A stretch of DNA of 64,000 nt from NCBI GenBank assembly GCA_003255025.1, contig QANY01008827.1, forward strand, positions 112,315-176,314. Direction: 5' to 3'. Within the stretch, counting starts at the first letter, position 1. Each line of letters begins with the position of its first letter. The translations under genes were made by a program, and so were the position numbers. This stretch comes from Datisca glomerata. Lineage: Eukaryota > Streptophyta > Magnoliopsida > Cucurbitales > Datiscaceae. Positions 1 through 10,135 of the stretch are shown here, piece by piece. A model generated the notes under the pieces. The model saw nothing but the letters and a program-made list of their open reading frames with translations. It had not been told where the DNA came from and ran no database searches.

Positions 1-64
1 AATAGACTACTATTGGCTACCTACTTCTTGGCTAGGATTGCCAAGTTGTATTGCTTCCTTGTTA

Positions 65-345
65 TTATTTAAAATGCCATGTCATGCTCCATGTGGACTG
101 CCATATTGAACGCCACATCATGTTCCATGTGGAATGCCTTGTAGGATGCCATGCCATCTTCATGTGGGTTGCCATGTCGGACTCCACGTCATGCTCCATG
201 TAGGATGTCATGTTGGACGCCACATCATGTTTCATGTGGGCTACCATGTTGGACGCCACGACATACTCCATGTCAGCTGCCATGTTGGATGGTACACCTT
301 GCTCCATATAGACTGCCATAATCCACGTCATACTCCATGTCATGC
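65..345 (-). repeat. 36-bp coding minisatellite of the gypsy-1 LTR
   Basis: Diverged 36-bp units containing GGAGCATGA.GTGGC and CCAACATG follow one another. On the element's sense strand (minus here) they read as 12-residue blocks of the type MEHDVASNM. The same minisatellite recurs in all gypsy-1 LTRs of the window that retain this part. Confidence 0.8.
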
Positions 346-359
346 TCCATATCCATTGA

Positions 360-585
360 GTTTGTGCAACCGGATCCTCATCATTGTGCTTCAGCCATTC
401 TCTTTTCTCTAGTTATTATGATTTGAACTCTTTGTACTTGGAGTGGAACCATCCTTTTTGAGCTTGAGCAACCGGATCTGCATCATTGTCCTTTAGCCAT
501 TCTCTTTTCTCTAGTTTTTATGATTTGACCTCTTTGTACTTGGAGTGGAACCATCCTTTGAGCTTGTGTAACCGGATCCTCATCA
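360..585 (-). repeat. Direct repeat of about 100 bp at the LTR terminus (about three copies)
   Basis: The segment with AACCGGATC and TCATCA recurs with its ends at 383, 485 and 585, giving units of 102 and 100 bp. The units share the TTCTCTTTTCTCTAGTT and TACTTGGAGTGGAACCATCC stretches. Other gypsy-1 LTRs have this segment once, so the amplification is specific to this copy or its subfamily. Confidence 0.8.
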
Positions 586-1262
586 CGTAGAAAGTCTCAT
601 GTAAGTGATGCTTTGTACCGGGCCAGACATTTGTTACGTTGTGGGCATGGTGAGTCGTTTCTAATTTAATCCTAGAATCGAGCATTGAAATGTGTCAAGC
701 ATATCTTTAAATATCTGAGGAGAACAAGGAACTACACGCTTGTGTATTCAGGTACTGACCTGAATATGACAAGTTATACTGATTCCGATTTCTAAGAAGA
801 TAAGGATTCTAGGAGGTCCACTTCAGGATCAGTGTTCATCCTGAACGATGGAGCAGTGGTATGGAGAAGTATCAAGCAATCTTGCATTACTGATTTTACC
901 ATGGAAGCTGAATATGTGGCAACTTGTTAAGCTGCTAAGGAGGTTGTATGGCTTAGAAAGTTTTTGAAGACTCTAGAAGTTGTTCAAGAAGCTGACAAGC
1001 CCATGACACTTTATTGCGATAGCAGTGGAACCAAGCAAACTCAAAGGAACCAAGGAACCACAAAAGATCTAAGCACATAGATCATAAGTATCACCTGATT
1101 AGAGAGATTGTTCAACGTGGAGATGTAGTAAAACACATATCGGCGGTCAACAACCTAGCAGATCCATTCACGATGACTTTAAGTACTAAAGTTTTTTATG
1201 GTCATATGGAGGGCGTGAGGATACGAGATTGTACACGCGTACTTTAGTCCAATTGGGAGATT
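586..1262 (+). pseudogene. Ty1/copia pol fragment (RNase H end)
   Basis: From about 688 one frame reads copia-type sequence: KHIFKYLRRTRNYTL, then YTDSDF, STSGSVF, MEAEYVA and NLADPFT. These are typical of the end of the reverse transcriptase and the RNase H domain of plant copia polyproteins. The frame has stops (for example after YTDSDF and after YVATC) and a damaged CDSSG region, so it is dead. The ORF ends just before a purine-rich tract (TTGGGAGA) at about 1,252, where a 3' LTR should begin. The upstream part of the element is missing and is replaced by the gypsy-1 LTR. Confidence 0.85.
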
Positions 1263-2852
1263 GTTAGAATTATGTCTATAAAGTAGAGTGTAGTAACTAT
1301 TTATGAGTATTTAGTTAATTCTCAGACATTTTGTATTACTGAATTTAATGAATAAATAAAAATTTTCATTTAATTAAAGTGTGTTTAAGATTTACTCAAG
1401 TCCTAGAACTATTATCAATGTAAGATGAGTAAACAGAGAGGGGTCTTCCAAACAAACTCTTCTGAAATAGTTCAGAACCTTATTCACAGTCTTTTTTTAG
1501 TAAACTCCTTATTCACAGTCTTAGAATTAATTGGGCAATCGAATCTGATTATGAGTGGTAGGTTGAACCAATGGATGCCAGTCTTGGGGCATGGGAGTGG
1601 AGACTCAAATGGTTAACCTAGACGTGTTATGAAACATGTTGAATAGACCGGTAATAAATTAGTTTAGAGTAAAAACCGTTTACCTAGCTCTAAATCTAAT
1701 TGTTACACCTTAAAGGTATTTTCATAATTACCTTAATCATGAGGTAAATATGTAGCTTGGCTTAGTTACTTGCAATCTTTGATATGTCAAATGGGTGAGT
1801 TCGAATCAGCGAACAATATCTCGGCTGTTGGGATCGTAATTCAACTATGTTGGAGTTACGTTATTCACAAATATGAAAATTCATGGTTCAATTGCGAAAG
1901 AAACAATATCTCATTATGCTTTATTGATGGGTGTGTGAATAAATTAACCTGACAAGGTATTCAATGAATTGAGTCATTGATTAAGATTTCTGAATTGTAC
2001 GAGACAATTCACTTATTCACAGTGAATAAATGAGTTAAAAAAATAATAACAAGAGGGGTAAATGATAATTGTACAACCCCGCTCTTGTTACTGATATTCA
2101 CGATGGATAATATGTTGAAATATTTTGTGCATCGTGAAATAAAAGAATTTATTTGCACCAACAGAAAATTTAGCACGCGTGAATCGAGAGTTGATTCGCA
2201 CCGAACCTATAGTGGAGTCATACGATGTCAGGATTAAATAGGTCAAGAATTTATAAAGATAAATTCGTCAGATATTTGAATCCTATAACTTTTGTTCATG
2301 TGGGTCCATTCGGTCTCAAGAATAGCTCATGAGAACATGAATAGAAAAAATGATATCAGTTGGACCAAAATGTATTTTGGTGTCAAGGTGTATTTCCTAC
2401 ATTCATATGTGATGGGTGTTGTCACTTAATCAGTTAAGTGTGATTAATTGTATTGAAATTAATTAATTTATTATTTTCTAATTATTGGATAACTAGTAAG
2501 TAAAAAGAAATTAATTAATTAATTGATAGAGATCAATTAGATTTATCAATTGGATTGATGAATTTCGATACAACACAAACTTTTTTTTTCGGTAAATTAA
2601 TAAGAAAAACTCTAAGAGGATATATACAAATTTTGGCCATGGCGGTTATTTTGGGGTTAATTTTTGAAAATTGAAATATAGGGGTATATTTACAAATTTC
2701 TAAAATTAATAACTACATATATATGATATCAGTATGATTTAAAAAAAATGAATTGTATTAGGTACAACACAACACTATAATATAGTAATTGATACTGATC
2801 AATACAGTGTGTAATTACACAGATAGAAAAAAGAGTTTTCTCCCCCCTCCAC
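1263..2852 (+). mobile_element. Probable copia 3' LTR (about 1.6 kb), boundaries tentative
   Basis: Directly after the purine tract the sequence starts TGTTAGAATTATG, a typical copia LTR start. It stays AT-rich and non-coding to CCCCCCTCCACA at 2,852, which would be a CA end. No second LTR is present to confirm the borders. No convincing protein is encoded in this stretch. A T-run followed by CGGTAAATTAATAAG at about 2,581 resembles the antisense 3' end of the local LINEs and may be a very short LINE stub inside the LTR. Confidence 0.5.
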
Positions 2853-2923
2853 ATGTTGACGCCAAATTTCAAATTGAAAGAAGAAAAAATTGATCTTTCT
2901 TATTCAATCATTTTGAGAGCCCA

Positions 2924-3725
2924 TGTTAAGGATCAACCTATACACCAAGTTACAAGGATTCAACATCTTAAAGATGAGCATAATCAAGAAGGCAAGGAGC
3001 AAGTTCAAGAGATTTCTAGTCCAATTAGCATGCATCAAAGACTAATAACAAGGTCGCGGTCTAAGAAGCTTCAACAAGCTTTAATCCATCATTTTCAAGG
3101 CTTAGTCAATTCAGCTAGTGAAGGTCTACAAGTACATCAAAGCTTTGGGATAAGTGCAGCACGAGTCTAGCACGACTTGGTTCAAGTCAACGTTACTAAT
3201 GAGTTGAATTAAGTATGTAATGGGTCATATTTGTGTTACCGCTTGGGCTGAATGAAATTTGACTTTATTTAGAGTTCATTAATTTTTATTTAGCTTGATA
3301 TAGTCTATTCTTAATTATTTTTTAAAATATAATTAGGTTAGTTTCCTATTTTTGAGTTTTAGGATTTTTAGGAAACCTTTGTAAATGCTATAAATATGTC
3401 TTGCTAGAATGTTTTAAAGGTCCAGAATTTTAATTTAAGAAAATACAAAAGGTTGTTTGGCTTTTATCTTTGTGTTCTTGAGTAGAATACATGCTTTAAG
3501 AAACATTCAAGTAGATTTATCACCTTCTTGTGGAGTGTTTCGAAACTGACATTCAGAAACAAGTTTTCTTTATTCTAGTTCTTGATCATCTATCTAAGAA
3601 ATTTGTTTTTCTAGTCTTTTCTTAGGGGTTGTTGCCGAATTGTTTATTGGCGTTTTTACGTTAATGCTTCATGTGTTCCTATTCATAAAGGGGTTCTCAA
3701 GCTTATTCTTAGAGGTTCCGTATCA
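2924..3725 (+). mobile_element. Gypsy-2 LTR (802 bp)
   Basis: It starts TGTTAAGGATC and ends TCCGTATCA, directly followed by a primer binding site. It is clearly related to the solo LTR at 54,465-55,226. The first 250 bp are an open frame (KDQPIHQV, RIQHLKDEHNQE) matching the C-terminus of the gypsy-2 integrase at 10,012-10,359, so in this family the pol frame runs into the LTR. The 71 bp before it (2,853-2,923) are unassigned. Confidence 0.85.
3389..3396 (+). promoter_or_regulatory. Candidate TATA box of the gypsy-2 LTR
   Basis: TATAAATA lies about two thirds into the LTR, and the same octamer stands at 54,922-54,929 in the related solo LTR. Position and conservation suit an RNA polymerase II promoter at the U3/R border; no transcript evidence is available. 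Confidence 0.5.
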
Positions 3726-3727
3726 TT

Positions 3728-3742
3728 TGGTATCAGAGCTTT
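3728..3742 (+). promoter_or_regulatory. Primer binding site, initiator tRNA-Met type (gypsy-2)
   Basis: TGGTATCAGAGCT follows the LTR end after two bases and is complementary to the 3' end of plant initiator tRNA-Met, the usual primer of plant gypsy elements. The leader behind it (3,743-3,912) is AT-rich and non-coding and is then cut by a LINE. Confidence 0.85.
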
Positions 3743-3912
3743 GGCTCTAGATCAGGTTTTATCTCTTTCGAATTTTATTTTTTTAATTTTGATTTATGGC
3801 ATTTTTCTTGTTCTTTTGAATTCAATTTTGGGTTTATAGTTGTAGTTCAGAAAAAAGAGAAAAAACAAGAAAATTCATGCAAAAAAGAGCACGTATAAAA
3901 AAAGAGGTTACC

Positions 3913-6030
3913 ATAGGCCTTCTAATAGTCCCAGATGTGCTTTAAAGGTTTATATAAAAAAGGCTTATGATAGCTTGAATTGGGAGAGTATCAGGAGAAT
4001 CTTTGACTGCTTGGGGTTTCCTGATCATTTCTCTAACTGGGTGATGGAGTGTATCTCCTCTCCTTCTTTCTCTATTGTGGTCAATGGTGAGTTGACTGGC
4101 TACTTCTCTGGTGCTAAAGGGCTTAGACAGGGGGATCCTATCTCTCCCTATCTGTTTGTGTTGGTTATGGAGGTTCTATCTGGTATTCTCAAGCATGCTT
4201 CTCATAAAGTGGACTTTGGCTATCACTGGAGGTGTAAGGAGCTTGGTATTGTTAACTTATGCTTTGCTGATGATCTCTTTATCTTCTGTAAGGATGATAT
4301 TACTTCTGTTCAACTCATTATGGAGAGTTTAAACTTGTTTGAGGCCATGTCTGGTCTTCAACCTAATCTACAAAAAAGTCAGATTTTCATGTCTGGGGTC
4401 CATCCATCCACTTCTCAAGCCATTTTGGACTTGTGCAATTTCAGCATTGGGGAGCTTCCTATGAGATACTTGAGGGTTCCTTTGATTTTCTCAAAGCTTA
4501 GAAAAACAGATTGTATCACCCTAACCATATCACAGCTAGGGTGAAGTCTTGGGAGTCTAACTACCTTTCTTATGCTAGAAGATTATAGTTGGTTAAATCC
4601 GTGCTCTATGTTATTTTTCAATACTGGGCTGGCTTATTTATTCTTCCCAAGAAGATTTTAAATATGATTCAGGTGGTTATTAGGAATTACTTGTGGAACG
4701 TATCAGCTGTAAAACATTCTGGTGTTAAAGTGGCTTGGAGTGACTTGTGCCTTGATAAGTCTCAAGGAGGTTTGGGCCTTAGAGATCTCTCTCTAGCTAA
4801 TGAAGTGGCTGTGGCTAAGCATTTCTGGTTCCTGGTCTCTTTGGATAAAGCTTCCCTTTGGAAGGATTGGTGCAAGTTTTTCTTGATCAAGAAGAGCTCT
4901 ATCTTCTTGGTTAAGCTTGCCACTAATCCTTCTTGGAGTTGGAGGAAAATTATGAAAATCAGAGACAAGTTTGTTGGGTATTGCAAAGCTCTTGTGGGAA
5001 ATGGTGAGAAGATCTCTCTTATCTTGGACCCTTGGCACCCTTTGGGGGCTCTTTCTCAAAGGTTTGGACCTAGGATTCTTTTTGGTACTGGTTGGGATTG
5101 GACTACCAAGGTCAGCTCAGTGATCCAGAATGCAGCTTGGAACTGGCCTATTTCTAGCTCCCATGAGCTTATCACTATTAGAGAGATCCATCTTCCCCCT
5201 CCTAAAGAGTCCTCTTTGGACTCTTGGATTTGGACTCTTTCTCCCTCTGGTCTTTTCTCTGTGGGGCACACTTATAGGAAACTGGCTCCAGCAAGTGAAA
5301 AAGTGAGATGGGCTCCTCTTATTTGGTTTAAGAAGCATATTCCCAGATATAGCTTTATTACTTGGCTTGCTGTTCTTAATAGGCTTGCAACTGCGGATAG
5401 ATTGGCTGCTTGGACCTCCTCTCCTGGGTCTTCCAATGTTAGTAGTTGTGTACTTTGCTTGCATCCTTCAGAATCTTCTGAACACATGTTTGTTTCTTGC
5501 CCTTATTCTAGCTTTATTTGGCAGAATTTGGTTGGTTTGTGTGGCTTGGTGTCTTCTCCTAGGAACTGGAATCAACTTATCTCCTGGCTCCTTGTGAAAG
5601 TTAAGAAAGGCTACTTCTTGGGCCTTATGTTGAAGCTTATGTTCAGCTCGTTTGTCTACCATATCTGGAGAGAGAGAAATAATCGAGTCTTTGAGGGCAA
5701 AATGAGGGACAAGAAATTGGTCTTGGCTTGCATTAGAAATGCCATTAAAGGTGGATTTTTGAGTCTTAAAAGATTTTCTGTGACTGAAGATAACAAAACC
5801 ATTCAGCTTGCCTGGGGATTGAATGCCTCTACTTTTGACAATTAAGCTTGGTTCTTCTATTTCTTTAGGCTGTTATCTCTTGTAATCTTCTGTTAGTGTT
5901 TGGGTACCTCCAGCTTGTGTGTTGGCTGGTTCCTTGTTTTGTTTCTTTTGCCTGGGGTGGGTATGCCCCTCGTATATTTGTATGTTTCTTCTTCGGTTTA
6001 TACAATTTTTTAATTTACCAAAAAAAAAAA
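3913..6030 (+). pseudogene. LINE-A copy, 5'-truncated (RT to 3' end)
   Basis: The segment starts inside the reverse transcriptase (GGTTACCATAGGCC, matching YHRPSNSPRC of the complete copy) and ends with a poly(A) of about 12. Frames at 3,975-4,544 and 4,589-5,845 give the RT core including FADD, thumb region, zinc-knuckle-like C-terminus (CX2CX8HX4C at about 5,450-5,500) and the LNASTFDN end. A small deletion near 4,520 shifts the frame and a TAG follows at 4,587, so it is inactive. The 3' UTR holds the family 3' hairpin region (about 5,950) and TTTACCAAAA before the tail. It sits inside the gypsy-2 leader/gag region; 5' truncation is normal for LINE insertion. A clear TSD was not found. Confidence 0.9.
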
Positions 6031-7467
6031 GGATGATGATGAAACAATTGTTGGAAGGGTCATGCCTAGAGGAGGAAGAGAAGGTCACGGTTTTGGTAGA
6101 GGTAGAGGGAGAATGCGAGAAAGTCAATTCCATAGTTGAAACTTAGGCAATGACGATTTTGTATATAGAAATTTGGGAAGCATTAAACTTAAAATACCTC
6201 ATTTTCAAAGTAAATCAGATCCGGATGCGTATTTACAATGGGAAAAGAAGGTGGAACTCATATTTGCTTGTCATCAATTTAGTGAGGAGAAGAAGGTCAA
6301 GTTGGCGGTCGCCCAATTTTCAGATTATGCTATAGTTTGGTGGAATCAATTGGTGACAAGTAGAAGAAGAAATTTGGAGAATACAATTGAGACTTGGAAT
6401 GATCTCAAGTCTACAATGAGGAAGAGATTTGTACCTAGGCATTTTCATAGCGAACTTGTGCAAAAACTTCATGTTCTTAGACAAGGCAATAGGGGGGTAT
6501 GGATGATTACTACAAGGAGATAGAAATGCTCATGACTAGGGCTGATATAGAGGGGGATAGGGAGACCACTATGGCACGTTTCTTGGCTGGTTTGAACAAG
6601 GAGATAGCTGACCGAGTGGATTTGCAACCTTATGTGGAGTTAGAAGAGATGGTGCACAATTCCATCAAGGTGGAAAAGCAACTCCAAGGAAGAGGGGCAG
6701 CAAGGTATGTTTCCAAACCTTATTCCAACTCTAATTCTACTTGGAAAAGAGTTGGGAGGAGTGATTTTGAGGGTGGAAATAAGACTGCTTATGATGGTTC
6801 AAAGGGAAAGACAGATTCGATTTACAAAATAAAATCCAAACTCGAAGAGCCTAGGAGAAATAGAGACATTAAGTGTTGGAAGTGTCAAAGTGTAGGTCAT
6901 ATTAGCAAGGAATGCCCTAACAGGAGAACTATGACACTACGAAATGGTGAGATAGTGACTGATGAAGACGAGGGTAACAATGAAAGCGATGAGGAGGAGA
7001 TGCCCGGATTGGAGAGTTGTAGTGAAGGGAGCATTGAAAAACCAATTAGGGGTGATGTGTTGGTTACAAGACGTGCTCTTAACACCCAATTGAAGGAGGC
7101 TTGTCATGAGGAGCAGGAGAGAGAACTTGTTCCATACAAGGTGTCATGTTAAAGGAAAGGCATGTAGCGTGATTATCGATGGTGGGAGTTGCACTAATGT
7201 GGTGAGTACAATCTTGATTAATAGATTGGGACTGTCTACTACACTACACCCACGACCATACAAGCTTAAGTGGCTTAATCATTATGGTGAGGTCAAGGTG
7301 AATAGGAAATCAATCTATTATCTCATTTTCAATTGGTAAATGTCATGATGAGGTGTTGTGTGATGTGGTTCCTATGAATGCTGGAGATATTTTGCTTGGT
7401 AGGCTGTGACAATTTAATAGGAGAGCTATGCATCATGGGTACCTCAATAGGTATTCATTCAACAAGG
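6031..7467 (+). pseudogene. Gypsy-2 gag and protease region, frameshifted
   Basis: The Retrotrans_gag-type domain lies at 6,173-6,523 (YLQWEKKVELIF, WWNQLV, RKRFVPRHF). It continues in another frame at 6,499-7,152 and includes the nucleocapsid knuckle CWKCQSVGHISKEC (CX2CX4HX4C). The aspartic protease follows in a third frame from 7,106 with the active-site triad context IIDGGSCTN. A further shift near 7,320 and a stop before FNRRAMHHG complete the decay. The reading ends at NRYSFNK (7,467), exactly where the minus-strand half of the same kind of element resumes at 11,866. The coding order and spacing are those of an ordinary plant gypsy element apart from the frame breaks. Confidence 0.9.
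7441..7467 (+). repeat. 27-bp perfect inverted repeat, left arm
   Basis: The 27 bases are the exact reverse complement of 11,840-11,866. Both arms are gypsy-2 sequence coding NRYSFNK. They delimit the segment whose inversion would restore a continuous gypsy-2 reading. Confidence 0.95.
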
Positions 7468-8000
7468 CTGCCACAACAAAAAGGCTGTCAAAAGGCTCCT
7501 TGATTTGGGGAGCCACTCTAGCTGCAAGAAGGTCAATTTTAGCATTAAGTGGGAGGAGACAAACTCCTTTAAAACCAGGAATTGCAGACTTCAGACAATC
7601 TGTCTCCAGATTTTGATTTTCTCCAAGGATCTAGAGATCATTGGCTTCTTCTTCAACCTCACGAATCTTGGGCAAGCTTAAGGACCTTCTAGCACCTCCT
7701 TTAGCTCCTCCATGGAAAGCTCAGCTCCAATTAAGGATATTCCTAAAATGGTCAGTAAGAGAAGCTTGGTTTACTTTGGCTTTAGAGCATGGCTCAAGGT
7801 TCTGATTTACTTTCATTTTGTCATAAGGCCCAATCTGAAATTCTCCCCTTGTTGAAGAAGGAGAAATTTCAGCTAGCGCTTGGTTCTTCCCCTCAAAATA
7901 TGAAGTAAAAATAGCTCTTTCAGAGCTCTTACATTGAGAATTTAAGACATTCCTAGGAACATATACTTCTTGAACTACCTGGATATTAAGAATGGGTTTT
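7468..8000 (-). pseudogene. LINE ORF1 N-terminal fragment, minus strand
   Basis: On the minus strand one frame stays open over most of the segment with about two stops and reads ILNIQVVQEVYVPRN, then KIDLLAARVAPQIKEPFD. The latter is identical to the start of the plus-strand ORF1 piece at 13,415. I do not recognise a domain in the first 150 residues. Position before DUF4283-like sequence suggests the N-terminus of a plant LINE ORF1. It is cut by gypsy-2 on one side and satellite on the other. Confidence 0.65.
7470..7547 (-). repeat. 78-bp perfect inverted copy of 13,415-13,492
   Basis: Base-by-base comparison shows all 78 positions equal to the reverse complement of 13,415-13,492. After mentally inverting 7,441-11,866 the two copies become direct repeats flanking the LINE at 11,867-13,414, that is, a very long TSD. 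Confidence 0.9.
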
Positions 8001-9562
8001 TTACTCCGTACAGCACAAGAATCACCTTAAACGACCACAACACTCCGAATATTATCACAAACGTGTTTTGGGCATCAAAAGTCAGTTTCAGTACATGTCA
8101 TGCCCAAAAGATCCAAGTTTTTCCAAGTTCATTTAATTTGGGCCTAAACACGTCTCATTGCATCTTTTTACTCTCTATGGCACTAGAAGCAACTAAAACG
8201 AACAAAAAACTACAAATTCTTATTCCAAACGTGTTTTGGGTGTCAAGTTTATTTGGCTTGAGCCTAAACACGTCCCATTAGGTCTTTTCGACTCTGTATG
8301 GTAGTAGATGTTCCTAAAACGACCAAATACAAATTCTTATCCTAAACATTTTTTTAGTGTCAAAAGTTAGGTCGTGTACATGACAAGCCCAATATATATA
8401 AATGTAGCCAAGTTCATTTGGCTTGGGCCTAAACATATCCAATTGAGTCTTTTTGACTCCGTATGGCACGACAATCACCTAAAATGATCACAACACTTCA
8501 AATTCTTATCCCAAACATGTTTTGGGTTTTAAAAGTCAATTCGAGTACATGACATGCCCAAAAGAACCAAGTTTAGTCAAGTTCATCTAGTTTGGGACTA
8601 ATCACGTCCCACTGGGCCTTTTTGACTCAATATGGCACTAGAAGCACTAAAAACAACCACAACAATTAAAATTCTTATCCCAAATGTATATGGGTGTCAA
8701 AAGTTAGTTCGAGTACATGTCATGCTCAAAAGTTCCAAGTTTAACAAAGTCAATCTAGTTTAGGCCTAAACATGTCCCTTTAGGTCTGTTTGAGTCTATA
8801 TCGAACTAAAAGCATCTAAAATAACCAAAACACTCCAATTATTTTCCCCAATATGTTTTGATTGTCAAAACTCAGTTCGAGTACATGATGTATCCAAATG
8901 ATCTAAGTTTAGCCAACTTCGTCTAGTTTGGGCTTAAACATGTCCCATTGGTTCTTTTGACTCCGTATGGCACTAGTAGCACCTTAAAGTATAACAACAC
9001 TCCAAATTCTTATCCCAAAGCGTATTTTAGGTGTAAAAAGTCTTTTCAAGTACATGAAATGCCCAAAAGTTCCATGTTTTGCCAAGTTCATTTAGTTTGG
9101 GCCTAAACATTTTGCATTGAGTCTTTTTTACTCTATATGGCACTAGAAGCAACTAAAATGAGCAAAAAACTACAAATTCTTATACATGTCTAATTGGGAA
9201 TTTTTGTTTTTGTATGGCACTAGAAGCACCTTAACGACCAGAACACTCCAAATTCTTATATTAAACGTGTTTCATCTATCAAAAGTCAGTTCGAGTGCAT
9301 GTCATTTCCCAAAGATCCATGTTCTACCAAGTTTGTATAGTTTGGGCCTAAACACGTGGAATTGATTCTTTTTTACTTCCATAAGGCACTAGAATCCCCT
9401 AAAATGACCAAAAACACTCGAAATTCTTATCCCAAACGTGGTTTGGGTTTTAAAAGTTAGTTCGAGTACATGACATGCCCAAAAGATCCACGTTTAGCCA
9501 AGTTTATCTTATTTAGGGTTAAATACGTCCCATTGAGTCTTTCTGACTCCGTGTGGCACTAG
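8001..9562 (+). repeat. 169-bp satellite block S1
   Basis: About nine diverged monomers, recognised by GTTTGGGCCTAAACA, CTCCGTATGGCACTAG and CAGTTCGAGTACATG. No gene is present. Orientation is plus here, but would be minus like blocks S2 and S3 if the 7,441-11,866 segment were turned back. Confidence 0.95.
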
Positions 9563-9940
9563 TGTTGGATCGGTGGTCTTAAAATTAAAGAAAACCAAGT
9601 TTTAACCACGAACGGTTCGTGGGAGAGCTATAATAAAAAGTTCTAAAACTTATTTAATCGAATTTAATAATTAAAAACCAAAATAATAAATGATCATGCA
9701 CATAAGATGTTTAGATGAATAGAAAAATGTTGAAACAATTTTCACTTTTAAGATGTATCAGAGATTTTCGAAATTGGTGGAATCCTTGTATTCATTCTTC
9801 ACGTTCTTCAAACTTCAAGATCTAAACCTTCATGCTTGATCTTCAAGAACTAAAATCCAAGTACGATCTTCAAGAACTAAAATCCAAGTACGATCCAAGT
9901 ACGATCTTCATGCTTGAAATTTCTCCACAAATTTCTCTTC
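9563..9940 (-). mobile_element. Unassigned LTR-like end joined to the gypsy-2 LTR
   Basis: On the minus strand the gypsy-2 LTR follows the 3,053-3,125 sequence up to CTAGTGAAG and then switches to unrelated sequence that ends GATCCAACA against satellite at 9,563. The segment is AT-rich and non-coding and contains a tandem duplication of about 27 bp (GATCTTCAAGAACTAAAATC twice, 9,839-9,893). It could be the U3-R-U5 of another gypsy-2 subfamily, or the plus-strand start (TGTTGGATCGG) of a different LTR. Confidence 0.45.
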
Positions 9941-10135
9941 ACTAGATGAATTAACTAAGCCTTGAAAATGGTGGATTAAAGCTTGTTGAAATTTCTTAGA
10001 CCGCGACCTTGTTATTGGTCCTTGAGGCATGCTAATTGGACTAGAAACCTCTTGAACTTTTTCCTTGCTTCTTGATTGTGCTCATCTTTAAGATGTTGAA
10101 TCCTTGAAACTTGGTGTGTAGGTTGATCCTTAACA
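9941..10135 (-). mobile_element. Gypsy-2 LTR, 5' part, minus strand
   Basis: The minus strand starts TGTTAAGGATC at 10,135, as in the LTR at 2,924, and follows it for about 195 bp through the pol C-terminal tail (QPTHQV, RIQHLKDEHNQE). Confidence 0.8.

Larger units (their letters stand above)
1..585 (-). mobile_element. Gypsy-1 LTR, 5'-terminal part, minus strand, cut by the window edge
   Basis: On the minus strand the sequence begins TGATGAGGATCCGG at 585, the same terminal sequence as the gypsy-1 LTRs at 26,324 and 39,945. It then runs through the coding tail and the 36-bp minisatellite of that LTR family. The rest of the LTR lies outside the window. The first 100 bp of the LTR are present about three times (see the 360-585 repeat), which other copies here do not show. 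The neighbour at 586 is a copia fragment, so the LTR edge is also an element junction. Confidence 0.75.

Noticed and set aside
2581..2612. T-run with CGGTAAATTAATAAG as a LINE insertion in the copia LTR
   Set aside because: Only about 15 bases fit the LINE 3' end and the following sequence matches poorly. Mentioned in the LTR entry, not annotated separately.
9558..9945. CTAG on both sides of 9,563-9,941 as a TSD of an independent solo LTR
   Set aside because: The flanks are satellite on one side and gypsy-2 on the other, so a TSD cannot be claimed. Four bases are too few.
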